Source of the DNA: an uncultured beta proteobacterium
Lineage (GTDB): Bacteria; Pseudomonadota; Gammaproteobacteria; Burkholderiales; Burkholderiaceae_C
Reading direction: 5' to 3'
Length of the DNA stretch: 46,145 nucleotides
Assembly: GCA_903864505.1 (NCBI GenBank)
Contig: CAIPGC010000028.1
Location: 1 to 46,145, forward strand
Part shown: one piece after another, positions 15,330 through 23,404 of the stretch
How positions within the stretch are numbered: the first letter of the stretch is position 1
Layout of the letters: each line of letters starts with the position of its first letter
Notes under the pieces: generated by a model
The model's input: the letters and a program-made list of their open reading frames with translations, nothing else
Told to the model about the DNA's origin: nothing
The model's database searches: none
Program-made: the position numbers and the translations under genes

Positions 15330-16142
15330 TTACTCGGACTTCAGAAACACATCGTCGTACACCTGACGCAGCGAGCGACGCTCGTCCTCGTCGTGGTAGG
15401 TCTCCGTGATGCTGCGGTAGCGTGCCGATCCCCGCTGTGCCTGCAGCACGGCGTTGATCTCGGCGATCACTTTCCTGCCCCAGTCCGTCTTGGGGCACAT
15501 TACGCGGCCCAGTACAAAACCCTGCATCTCCTTGAACGTCAGAGCCGCCAGAGCGTCGGAAGCTCCGGCCTGCTGTGCATGGGCTTTGGCTACCCCAGCG
15601 TCTTCGAGCACGTAATCAATCCGATCGGCCAGCAGCATCTGGACCGCCTCGGCCATGCTGGAGTTGGATTGCGCTGGCGGAAAGCGGGCGAGCAATGCAT
15701 CGATCGCCGGGCTATAGGCACGGTTGCGCGCAATGGACGTGCGTTTGCTGCGGTCGCGCAACAATGCTTCCAGCGATAAGGCTCCGTCGTTGGTAAATTC
15801 TCCGGCCCGTTCTTTTCGAACAATGATGCGTTGCGGAAACGTAAATATGAAAGGGGCCGAGAGGAAGGAGAAGCCTTCACGCTCTTCATTCTTGATGGCG
15901 CCAGCCCAGCACCAGTGCGAACCTCCCTTGATTTCGCTGACGATGCGCGGGATCGGGGCTATCACCGTCTCATGCTCGTAGGCGTCCAACGTTTCCGTGA
16001 TGAACGTACGGGCCAGATCGGTGCGTGATGTGTTTTTGGGGTCAAAGTTGACCAGTCCCCAGGTGATTTTGTCTTTGGCCAGCGCCGAACTGGCAAGAAA
16101 CCACAGCATCAGCGTGGCAAGCGCGATGAACTTCATGTGCAT
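15330..16142 (-). CDS. Periplasmic solute-binding protein paired with a diguanylate cyclase
   Basis: 270 aa with a signal peptide ending near SSALA-KDK (ATG at 16136 is an alternative start). The mature chain resembles family 3 extracellular solute-binding proteins: KITWGLVNFDPKN at the start, then SEIKGGSHWCWAGAIKNEER, and MLLADRIDYVLEDAGVAKAH in the second lobe. No transporter genes are near. It is six bases upstream of the membrane diguanylate cyclase gene, so I infer a sensory pair in which ligand binding controls c-di-GMP production. The ligand is unknown. Confidence 0.8.
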   Translation of the reverse strand: MHMKFIALATLMLWFLASSALAKDKITWGLVNFDPKNTSRTDLARTFITETLDAYEHETVIAPIPRIVSEIKGGSHWCWAGAIKNEEREGFSFLSAPFIFTFPQRIIVRKERAGEFTNDGALSLEALLRDRSKRTSIARNRAYSPAIDALLARFPPAQSNSSMAEAVQMLLADRIDYVLEDAGVAKAHAQQAGASDALAALTFKEMQGFVLGRVMCPKTDWGRKVIAEINAVLQAQRGSARYRSITETYHDEDERRSLRQVYDDVFLKSE

Positions 16143-16194
16143 GCAATGACTCTCCCTGAATTCTCAGTTTGGAGACATTGTAGGACGTGTTGAC

Positions 16195-17544
16195 TTACGG
16201 CAATTTCTTGACCAGTACCTGACTCTTGCGGTCCCAGTTGTAGAGACGGCGCCGCGCTTCGGGCAGGCGGTCCGGGTCGGCTTGCACGAAGCCGCGCTTG
16301 AGAAACCAGTGCATGGTGCGGGTAGTCAGCACAAAAATGCTGTCCAGTCCCATCGCCCGGGCGCGCTGCTCAATCCGTTTGAGTACACGTTCGCCATCAC
16401 CCTGGCCCTGCGACTGGGGTGACACCGTCAGAGCAGCCATTTCCGCGGTTCTGGATTCCGGGTAGGGGTACAGCGCAGCGCAGGCGAATATCACGCCATC
16501 GTGCTCGATCACCGTGTAGTTGCCCACGTCGCGTTCGATTTCGGTGCGGCTGCGCTTGACCAGGGTGCCGTCCTTTTCGAAAGGTTCAATCAGTTGCAGG
16601 ATGCCGCCCACATCGTCCACGGTGGCTTCGCGCAGACTCTCCAGCTTTTCGTCGACCACCATGGTGCCGATGCCATCGTGCACATACACCTCCAGCAGGA
16701 TGGCTCCATCCACCGCAAACGGGATGATGTGGCTGCGCTCGACTCCGGCCTTGCAGGCTTTCACACAGTGCTGCAGGTAAAAACCGGTGTCGATTGGTTG
16801 ACTCGGGGCAGGCAGGTCGGCGAGCAGCTTTTCAGCGGCAACAAGAGGCAACTCGGTGTCGATGGGGTTGTCCTCGCCGGCAGCTTCCAGCGGGCGCGTG
16901 CGAATTCCGGGCACCTCGGTCAGAAAGATCAGCTTGTCGGCCTGCAGCGCGGTGGCCACCGAAGTCGCGACCTCCTCCATGGCCAGGTTGAATGCTTCTC
17001 CGGTGGGTGAAAAGCCGAACGGGGAAAGCAGCAGCATCGCGCCCATGTCGAGCACCCGGGTGATGCCGGCAATGTCGACCTTGCGCACCAGCCCCGAGTG
17101 CTGAAAGTCGACGCCATCCACGATGCCAACGGGTCGTGCAGTGATGAAGTTGCCTGAAATAACGCGCACCGTCGAGTCGGCCATCGGCGTGTTGGGGAGC
17201 CCCTGGCTGAAAGCCGCTTCGATCTCGTACCGCAACTGCCCAGCGGCTTCCTGTGCGCAGTCGAGTGCAACCTCGTCGGTGATGCGCATGCCGTGCGAAT
17301 ACTTGCCGGCGTGCCCCTTGGCCTGGAGTTGTTCGTTGACTTGAGGGCGAAAGCCATGCACCAGCACAATCTTGACGCCCATGCTCTGGATCATTGCCAG
17401 ATCTTGCGCCAAATGGGGCAATTTGCCCGCAGCGATCGCTTCGCCGGCGATGCCAACCACAAAAGTCTGGTTGCGAAACTTGTGGATGTAGGGCGCAACC
17501 GACCGGAACCAGGGGACGAAGGTGAAGTTGAATACTGTGGTCAT
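16195..17544 (-). CDS. argA: N-acetylglutamate synthase ArgA
   Basis: 449 aa from ATG 17544 (MTTVFNFTFVPWFRSVAPYIH), the family's typical start; an upstream extension to 17643 is rejected. It makes N-acetylglutamate from glutamate and acetyl-CoA, the first step of arginine synthesis. The N-terminal amino acid kinase-like domain (about 20-290) contains KIVLVHGFRPQVNEQL and LLLSPFGFSPTGEAFNL. The C-terminal GNAT acetyltransferase domain (about 300-445) contains AALTVSPQSQGQGDGERVL, the acetyl-CoA loop. It is divergent from hrpA with almost no gap. Confidence 0.95.
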   Translation of the reverse strand: MTTVFNFTFVPWFRSVAPYIHKFRNQTFVVGIAGEAIAAGKLPHLAQDLAMIQSMGVKIVLVHGFRPQVNEQLQAKGHAGKYSHGMRITDEVALDCAQEAAGQLRYEIEAAFSQGLPNTPMADSTVRVISGNFITARPVGIVDGVDFQHSGLVRKVDIAGITRVLDMGAMLLLSPFGFSPTGEAFNLAMEEVATSVATALQADKLIFLTEVPGIRTRPLEAAGEDNPIDTELPLVAAEKLLADLPAPSQPIDTGFYLQHCVKACKAGVERSHIIPFAVDGAILLEVYVHDGIGTMVVDEKLESLREATVDDVGGILQLIEPFEKDGTLVKRSRTEIERDVGNYTVIEHDGVIFACAALYPYPESRTAEMAALTVSPQSQGQGDGERVLKRIEQRARAMGLDSIFVLTTRTMHWFLKRGFVQADPDRLPEARRRLYNWDRKSQVLVKKLP

Positions 17545-17564
17545 GGTGCGCGGCGGATGAATCG

Positions 17565-20500
17565 GTGGCGGGGATAATCTGCGATTCTCTACGAAGTTTG
17601 ACTTTGACCACCTGCGCTCTACCAATAGATTTCCCCGAGTCACTGCCCGTATCGGGTCGACGTGAGGAGATCATGACCGCCATCGCGGCACACCAGGTGG
17701 TCATCGTCTGTGGCGAGACCGGGTCAGGCAAGACCACCCAGTTGCCCAAGATTGCGCTGGCCATGGGGCGTGGAAAGCTCAACTACCCGCAAGGCCAGCG
17801 CGCAAAATTGATTGGCCACACCCAGCCTCGCCGCATCGCTGCCAGCAGCGTGGCCAAACGCATCGCCGAAGAATTGAAGACACCGCTGGGCGATGTAGTG
17901 GGTTTCAAGGTGCGGTTCCAGGACCGCCTGAGCCGGGAGGCGTCGATCAAACTGATGACCGACGGTATCCTGCTGGCCGAGACGCAAACCGACCCGCTGC
18001 TCAATACCTACGACACGATCATCATCGACGAAGCGCACGAGCGCAGTCTGAATATCGACTTTCTGCTGGGCTACCTGCGCCAGATTTTGCCGCGCCGACC
18101 CGACTTGAAGATCATCGTTACCTCGGCCACCATCGATGCGCAGCGCTTCGCGGACCATTTCGCGTCCAAAAATGGCGCTGCTCCTGTGATCATGGTGTCG
18201 GGGCGCATGTTTCCGGTGGAACAGCGCTACCGGCCGTTTGAAGAGTCACGCGACTACGACCTCAACAACGCGATTGCCGATGGTGTGGACGAGTTGTGGC
18301 GCGACCCTCACCATCAAGGCGATGTGCTGGTGTTCCTGCCCGGCGAGCGGGAAATCCGCGAGGCGGCAGACCATTTACGCAAGCACCTCAGCCACAACCC
18401 GATCACGCGCAGCGCCGAAGTACTGCCGCTGTTTGCGCGTCTGAGCCCGGCCGAGCAGGACCGCATCTTTGATGGCCACACCGGCCGGCGCATCGTGCTG
18501 GCGACCAATGTGGCAGAAACTTCGCTCACCGTTCCAGGTATCAAATACGTCATTGACGCAGGAACAGCGCGCGTGAAGCGCTACAGTTTCCGTAGCAAGG
18601 TGGAGCAGTTGCTGGTTGAGCCGATCAGTCAGGCTGCTGCCAACCAGCGCGCCGGGCGCTGCGGGCGTGTCGCCAACGGCATTTGCATTCGGCTATACGA
18701 CCAGAAGGACTATGAGGGTAGGGACCGGTTTACCAATCCCGAAATATTACGCTCCTCGCTGGCCGGGGTCATCCTGCGCATGAAGTCTCTTCGCCTGGGC
18801 ATCGTGGAGGAGTTTCCATTTCTGGAACGGCCATCAGGTCGCGCCATTGCCGATGGCTATCAGCTGCTCAACGAACTCGGCGCGGTCGACGACAACAACG
18901 AACTCACCGCGACCGGGCAGGAACTGTCCCGCTTGCCACTGGACCCGAGGGTCGGACGGATGATTCTGGAGGCGCGCAGCCGCAGCGCGCTCGAAGAGGT
19001 GCTGGTGATTGCCTCGGCCCTAAGCGTGCAGGACGTGCGCGACCGCCCGATGGAGGCACAGCAGCAGGCCGACCAGGCGCACGCCAAGTTTGACGACGAG
19101 AAGAGCGAATTCACCGGCTACCTGAAGTTGTGGAAGTGGATTCACGATGCCAGGGGTGGTGAGGGGCAGCACAAGCTCTCGAATCGGCAATACGAGCAAC
19201 TGTTGCGCCAGAATTTTGTCAATATTCGCCGCGTGCGGGAGTGGAAGGACATCCACAGCCAGTTGCACACTGTGGTGGCAGAGCACAAATGGCGTTTGAA
19301 CACGGCGCCTGCAAGCTACGAACAACTCCATTTGTCCATGCTCTCGGGCCTGCTGGGCAATATCGGTTGCAAGCTGGAAGAAGGACAGAACGGTGAATAC
19401 CTTGGCGCGCGCAGTATCAAGTTCTTCGCCCATCCCGGTGCGCACCTGAGCAAGAAACCCGGGCGCTGGATTGTTGCATCCGAACTGGTGGAGACCACGC
19501 GCCTGTTTGGGCGCGGCATTGCAGGCATCGATCCGCAGTGGCTCGAGCAGGTGGGGGGGCATTTGCTGAAAAGGCAGTTGCTTGATCCGCACTGGGAGAA
19601 GAAGGCAGCAGAGGTGGTGGCGCTGGAACGTGCCACGCTCTACGGCATCGTGGTCTACAGCGGACGACGGATGAACTACAGCCGGGTCGACCTGGCCGGG
19701 GCCCGCGAGATTTTCATTCGCGAAGCGCTGGTCGGTGACGAGTGGGAATCAGGGTTGCCGTTTCTGGCAGCCAACCATAAGCTGATCCAGCAGGTGCAGG
19801 ATCTGGAGCACAAGGCGCGCCGCCAGGACGTGCTGGTGGACGACGAACTCATTTACGCGTTCTACGACCAGCAACTGCCGGCCGACGTGTGCAGCGGCTA
19901 CGGCCTGGAGCGCTGGTACCGAGACGAAGTCAAGCGCCAACCACTTCTGCTGAAGCTGACCCGTGACGAACTGATGCGTCACGAGGCGGCGGGCATTACC
20001 ACGGCCTCGTTTCCCAAGACCATCCGGCTTGGTGGCGTGGACTGCGCTGCCAGCTACTTGCATGAGCCCGGTGATGCACGCGATGGTCTCACCGTGACCG
20101 TCCCGTTGTTTGTGCTTAACCAGGTCAACGATGAGCGCTGTGAATGGCTGGTGCCGGGTATGCTCAAGGAGAAGGTGCAGGCATTGCTCAAGACCCTGCA
20201 CCAGCGCCCGCGCTCACGCCTGGTGCCGCTGCCGGACACCGCAGCCAGGTTTGCAGAAATGCTGACTGTGCCGGAAAAATACGGCGCGGGCAGTCTGGTC
20301 GACGCGCTGCTGAAACTGGTGCGCGATGCCACCTCGCTCGATGTCGTGCGAGCCGACATCAAGGTCGACATGCTCAGCCCCCATTTTTTCATGAACTTTC
20401 GCGTGGTGGATGAGCATGGCCGCCAACTGGGGCAGGGACGCAACCTGGGGGCTCTCAAGGCGCAATGGGGCAAGCAGGCACGCGGAGCCTTTCAGGCGCT

Positions 20501-21485
20501 GGCAAATTTGAAGCTAAATGCCCCTGTAGCGCCCGTGGTACAAGCGCAATCAGCTACTGAAAAGATAGCGTCTGCGCCTCCCGTCGCACCGGTCCGGGCG
20601 GCGATGACAGAGCAGCGCCATGTGGCATGGACCTTTGGCGATTTGCCCGAACTGCTGGAAATCCGCAAAGGCGGGCAAACGCTGATCGGCTTTCCTGCGC
20701 TCATTGATGCAGGCGACGCGGTGACGGTGGAGGTGTTTGACGAACCAGAGGTCGCTGCCACCAGGCACCGCGGCGGACTGCGCCGATTGTTTGCACTGCA
20801 GGTCAGGGATGCACTGAAGTACCTGGAAAAGAGTATTCCCGATTTGCAGAAGATGGCGGTGGCGTTCATGCAGGTGGGCAAGACCGAGGCAGGGCTGGGC
20901 GGCGGTACTCTGGAGGAGCTGCGCGAGCAGATCCTTGCCGTGGCGCTGGAGCGCGCGTTCCTGCTCGATCCACTGCCAACCGACGAGTGTGCGTTCAAGC
21001 GACGCATTGACGAAGGGCGAGGACGTCTGACACTGATTGCCAATGAGGTGGCCCGTATGGCTGGCGTTATTCTGGTAGAGCACGCAGCAGCCAGCCGAAA
21101 GATAAAGGACACCAGGAACGCACCCGAGGCGCTAGCCGATGCCGCGCAGCAATTACACCGCCTGATGCCAAAACGCTTTCTGCAGACCACCCCCTGGGAT
21201 CGTTTGCAGCACCTGGCGCGCTACCTCAAAGCGATTACCCTGCGGCTGGACAAGTACCGTGCAGACCCGGCACGCGATCTAGCACGCCTGTCCGAACTAC
21301 GTCCCCAAGAACAGCGCTACTGGCGTCTGGTGGCCGAGCGCAAGGGTGCGGTGGATGACCGCATGCAGGAATTTCGCTGGCTGCTTGAAGAACTGCGTGT
21401 GAGCTTCTTTGCCCAGGAGTTACGCACGCCGCAACCCGTGAGCGTAAAGCGACTGGACAAGGCGTGGCAGCAGTTGTCGAACTGA
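17565..21485 (+). CDS. hrpA: ATP-dependent RNA helicase HrpA
   Basis: 1306 aa from GTG 17565; TTG codons at 17598 or 17604 are alternative starts and none has a strong ribosome-binding site. This DEAH-box helicase has GETGSGKT (50-57) and DEAH (155-158), followed by the helicase C domain (AGRCGRV), the HA2 domain, an OB-like region and the long DUF3418 C-terminus of bacterial HrpA. In E. coli HrpA is linked to mRNA processing and rescue of stalled ribosomes. The linker near residues 985-1002 is encoded by a dispersed repeat and is Ala/Pro/Val-rich. The start is only 20 bp from the divergent argA start. Confidence 0.93.
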   Translation: MAGIICDSLRSLTLTTCALPIDFPESLPVSGRREEIMTAIAAHQVVIVCGETGSGKTTQLPKIALAMGRGKLNYPQGQRAKLIGHTQPRRIAASSVAKRIAEELKTPLGDVVGFKVRFQDRLSREASIKLMTDGILLAETQTDPLLNTYDTIIIDEAHERSLNIDFLLGYLRQILPRRPDLKIIVTSATIDAQRFADHFASKNGAAPVIMVSGRMFPVEQRYRPFEESRDYDLNNAIADGVDELWRDPHHQGDVLVFLPGEREIREAADHLRKHLSHNPITRSAEVLPLFARLSPAEQDRIFDGHTGRRIVLATNVAETSLTVPGIKYVIDAGTARVKRYSFRSKVEQLLVEPISQAAANQRAGRCGRVANGICIRLYDQKDYEGRDRFTNPEILRSSLAGVILRMKSLRLGIVEEFPFLERPSGRAIADGYQLLNELGAVDDNNELTATGQELSRLPLDPRVGRMILEARSRSALEEVLVIASALSVQDVRDRPMEAQQQADQAHAKFDDEKSEFTGYLKLWKWIHDARGGEGQHKLSNRQYEQLLRQNFVNIRRVREWKDIHSQLHTVVAEHKWRLNTAPASYEQLHLSMLSGLLGNIGCKLEEGQNGEYLGARSIKFFAHPGAHLSKKPGRWIVASELVETTRLFGRGIAGIDPQWLEQVGGHLLKRQLLDPHWEKKAAEVVALERATLYGIVVYSGRRMNYSRVDLAGAREIFIREALVGDEWESGLPFLAANHKLIQQVQDLEHKARRQDVLVDDELIYAFYDQQLPADVCSGYGLERWYRDEVKRQPLLLKLTRDELMRHEAAGITTASFPKTIRLGGVDCAASYLHEPGDARDGLTVTVPLFVLNQVNDERCEWLVPGMLKEKVQALLKTLHQRPRSRLVPLPDTAARFAEMLTVPEKYGAGSLVDALLKLVRDATSLDVVRADIKVDMLSPHFFMNFRVVDEHGRQLGQGRNLGALKAQWGKQARGAFQALANLKLNAPVAPVVQAQSATEKIASAPPVAPVRAAMTEQRHVAWTFGDLPELLEIRKGGQTLIGFPALIDAGDAVTVEVFDEPEVAATRHRGGLRRLFALQVRDALKYLEKSIPDLQKMAVAFMQVGKTEAGLGGGTLEELREQILAVALERAFLLDPLPTDECAFKRRIDEGRGRLTLIANEVARMAGVILVEHAAASRKIKDTRNAPEALADAAQQLHRLMPKRFLQTTPWDRLQHLARYLKAITLRLDKYRADPARDLARLSELRPQEQRYWRLVAERKGAVDDRMQEFRWLLEELRVSFFAQELRTPQPVSVKRLDKAWQQLSN
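20516..20570 (+). repeat. Dispersed imperfect-palindromic repeat, longest copy, in hrpA
   Basis: About 55 bases with AAATGCC, TGTAGCGC, CAAGCGC, CAGCTA, GAAAAGATAGCG in order; the core is 20544-20570. The core carries the palindrome-like GCTA-N9-TAGC. It encodes a variable Ala-rich linker in HrpA. From memory it resembles a repeat frequent in Comamonadaceae genomes, which I cannot verify here. Confidence 0.65.
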
Positions 21486-21553
21486 AAATTTGGAATCAGG
21501 CATAGAATTCACCAAGAATTCGCGGAAGAAAATCGTTTAAAGTGTTATTTTAA

Positions 21554-22189
21554 ATGTCCGATCCCTCTCTATCTGATGCATTGACGACACGGCAAGCAGC
21601 CCAAAGGCTTGGTTTATCGGTGACGTCCGTTCAGAAAATGGTGGAAAGTGGAGCACTTCAAGCATGGGTTACACCCGGTGGGCATCGTCGAATTCACAGC
21701 GCTGCGGTTGAACAAATCAGAAGTGCCCGGGGCCAGTCGGGCGAAACCTCTTTTCGGCCTCCGGTGCAGCGCATGCGTGTGCTACTGGCTGAAGACGATG
21801 AAATTCAGGTCAGGTATTTCCAGGCACTGATCGAAAGGTGCTCCTATCCAATCGACCTGATCGTGGCATCTGATGCTTCGGTCGCGCTCATGCAATTGGA
21901 GCGCCAAAGGCCTGATCTCATTGTCACCGACTTGTTGATGAAGCCTTTCGACGGTTTTCATCTGATCAAGATGCTGGAGCGGGAGCCGGCCTACTTCCGG
22001 ATTGACATTGTCGTTATTTCGGGCATGGACCGAGGCGAAGCTTTGAAGCGCGGACAGCTACCGGATTGGGTGACGTTTTATCAGAAGCCTGTAAGTCCGG
22101 AGCGAATAGTCGGGTACCTCGACTCGATGCAAGCGCGCTTCGCCAAGGCGCAGATCACTGCGCAGCAAAAAACGGGCTCAATCGGGTAA
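21554..22189 (+). CDS. Excisionase-type HTH fused to response-regulator receiver
   Basis: 211 aa. Residues 10-55 form a MerR/excisionase-like winged helix (TTRQAAQRLGLSVTSVQKMV, then VTPGGHRRIH). Residues 74-200 form a complete receiver: acidic pair D81/D82, phosphoacceptor D126 in IVTDLLMKPFDG, S155 in VVISGMD and K177 in FYQKPV. Domain order is HTH-REC, the reverse of most response regulators. No histidine kinase gene is adjacent. The next gene on the same strand, after 165 bp, encodes a degenerate GGDEF protein, so the two may form one signalling unit; no operon evidence beyond orientation. The upstream gap of 68 bp after hrpA is AT-rich and could hold a promoter. Confidence 0.88.
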   Translation: MSDPSLSDALTTRQAAQRLGLSVTSVQKMVESGALQAWVTPGGHRRIHSAAVEQIRSARGQSGETSFRPPVQRMRVLLAEDDEIQVRYFQALIERCSYPIDLIVASDASVALMQLERQRPDLIVTDLLMKPFDGFHLIKMLEREPAYFRIDIVVISGMDRGEALKRGQLPDWVTFYQKPVSPERIVGYLDSMQARFAKAQITAQQKTGSIG

Positions 22190-22354
22190 TCGTTGGATAT
22201 ACCCTACAAATACAGTGGTTATCGGTTCTATCATATAAACCAAATACGTTATTTACGGACCTTTTATTGAATTTCCGTAGTGACCGGTGGGCAGGCAACT
22301 GAATGAGGTTGTTCCACGAATCTTGGTCAAACCAACGTTTTGATGAGGTGCCCG

Positions 22355-23197
22355 ATGCGCAACGAAAAGTCCACTGATATTGTGAATGGCCGGCTTGCTA
22401 CGCTGCGCCGACACGCCATGGTGTTTGGAGTACCACTGTGCATCGGGTTGGGCATTGCGTTAACCGACCGTCTCGATCTGCTGATCAACAATACCGCCAT
22501 CGCCACGGCAATGAGTTTCTATCTGGTGTCTTCCATCGGCCTGTTGTGGGCATGCGACGCGCGTCATCAGATGACGATGCGCACCATGTCCAAACTGGAA
22601 TCGGAAAATGAACGCCTGTATGCAAAGGCGGTCAATTCGGATATGCAGGCCAACTACGACGGTTTGACCCGCCTGCCCAATATCCGTCTTCTTCCGGACC
22701 GCTTCGCTCAGGCCACCGAACGGGCCAAGCGCAATAAGACCCACATCGCTTTGTATTTGGTCACCATCGATGACTTCATTCCGATAAATGAACGCTACGG
22801 ATTGGAGGCTGCCACCAAGGTCGTCCGTACCACAGCAGTTCGACTCAAAAAGGTACTCAGAGATACGGACAGCATTGTGCGTGTCAGCAGCAGTGACTTT
22901 GTGATCATTGCTGAATCAATCAAGGACCTTTCACACACTCAGTGTCTCATCGAGAAAATGAAGCGGGTGCTGGTAAAGCCGATTGAAGTGGACAACACAA
23001 CGCTGATCCGGGTTCATGAAAAACTGGCCTGCGCGACTTATCCAAATGACGGCGAGGATCTGGAGAGCCTATTGCGCAAGGCACAAAGCGAACTGGACGT
23101 CACAAGTCCGCACATTCGCACAGGCAAACCCATTGCACCGGCAACCCGGGCTTCCAGCGCGGGCCAGAGCGTCAACGGGCTGAGCTACCAATACTGA
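22355..23197 (+). CDS. Membrane protein with inactive GGDEF domain retaining an I-site
   Basis: 280 aa from ATG 22355, chosen because GAGGTG sits five bases upstream; a TTG/ATG at 22340/22343 is less likely. Two membrane segments (about 20-37 and 46-66) lead into a GGDEF-type domain starting YDGLTRLPNIRLLPDRF (101-117). The active site is SSSDF (178-182) instead of GG(D/E)EF, so cyclase activity is not expected. RDTD at 169-172 keeps the RxxD inhibitory site at the correct five-residue distance. It may therefore bind c-di-GMP as a receptor. A Ser/Ala-rich tail follows residue 255. Neighbouring genes are an HTH-receiver regulator upstream and sucA downstream. Confidence 0.85.
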   Translation: MRNEKSTDIVNGRLATLRRHAMVFGVPLCIGLGIALTDRLDLLINNTAIATAMSFYLVSSIGLLWACDARHQMTMRTMSKLESENERLYAKAVNSDMQANYDGLTRLPNIRLLPDRFAQATERAKRNKTHIALYLVTIDDFIPINERYGLEAATKVVRTTAVRLKKVLRDTDSIVRVSSSDFVIIAESIKDLSHTQCLIEKMKRVLVKPIEVDNTTLIRVHEKLACATYPNDGEDLESLLRKAQSELDVTSPHIRTGKPIAPATRASSAGQSVNGLSYQY

Positions 23198-23372
23198 GAT
23201 TCTGTTCTGATCCTGCTTCGCGCAAGCCCGCTGTAAGGGCATTTGCAGATACTCGCCGATGGTAGCCATTCGATGGCACAATCGCGCTTCGAAAAGTCGG
23301 CCCTTCCCATGCCACAGTCGCATCCGCCTAACGGTTCAGCCGTGTCGCGGAAGGTTTCTTAACCAAACTTAG

Positions 23373-23395
23373 GTTTCCCCAAGGGAAACGGAGGT
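23373..23395 (+). promoter_or_regulatory. Hairpin abutting the sucA ribosome-binding site
   Basis: A 7-bp stem GTTTCCC-CAA-GGGAAAC (23373-23389) is directly followed by GGAGGT (23390-23395), nine bases before the sucA ATG. The stem would stack against the Shine-Dalgarno without hiding it, so it may affect translation or mRNA stability. The effect is inferred. Confidence 0.45.
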
Positions 23396-23404
23396 CAGCG
23401 GAAT

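Noticed and set aside
22190-22354. Promoter or riboswitch between the HTH-receiver gene and the GGDEF-like gene
   Set aside because: The segment is AT-rich with several TATA-like strings, but no -35/-10 pair at proper spacing and no clear fold could be found by eye.
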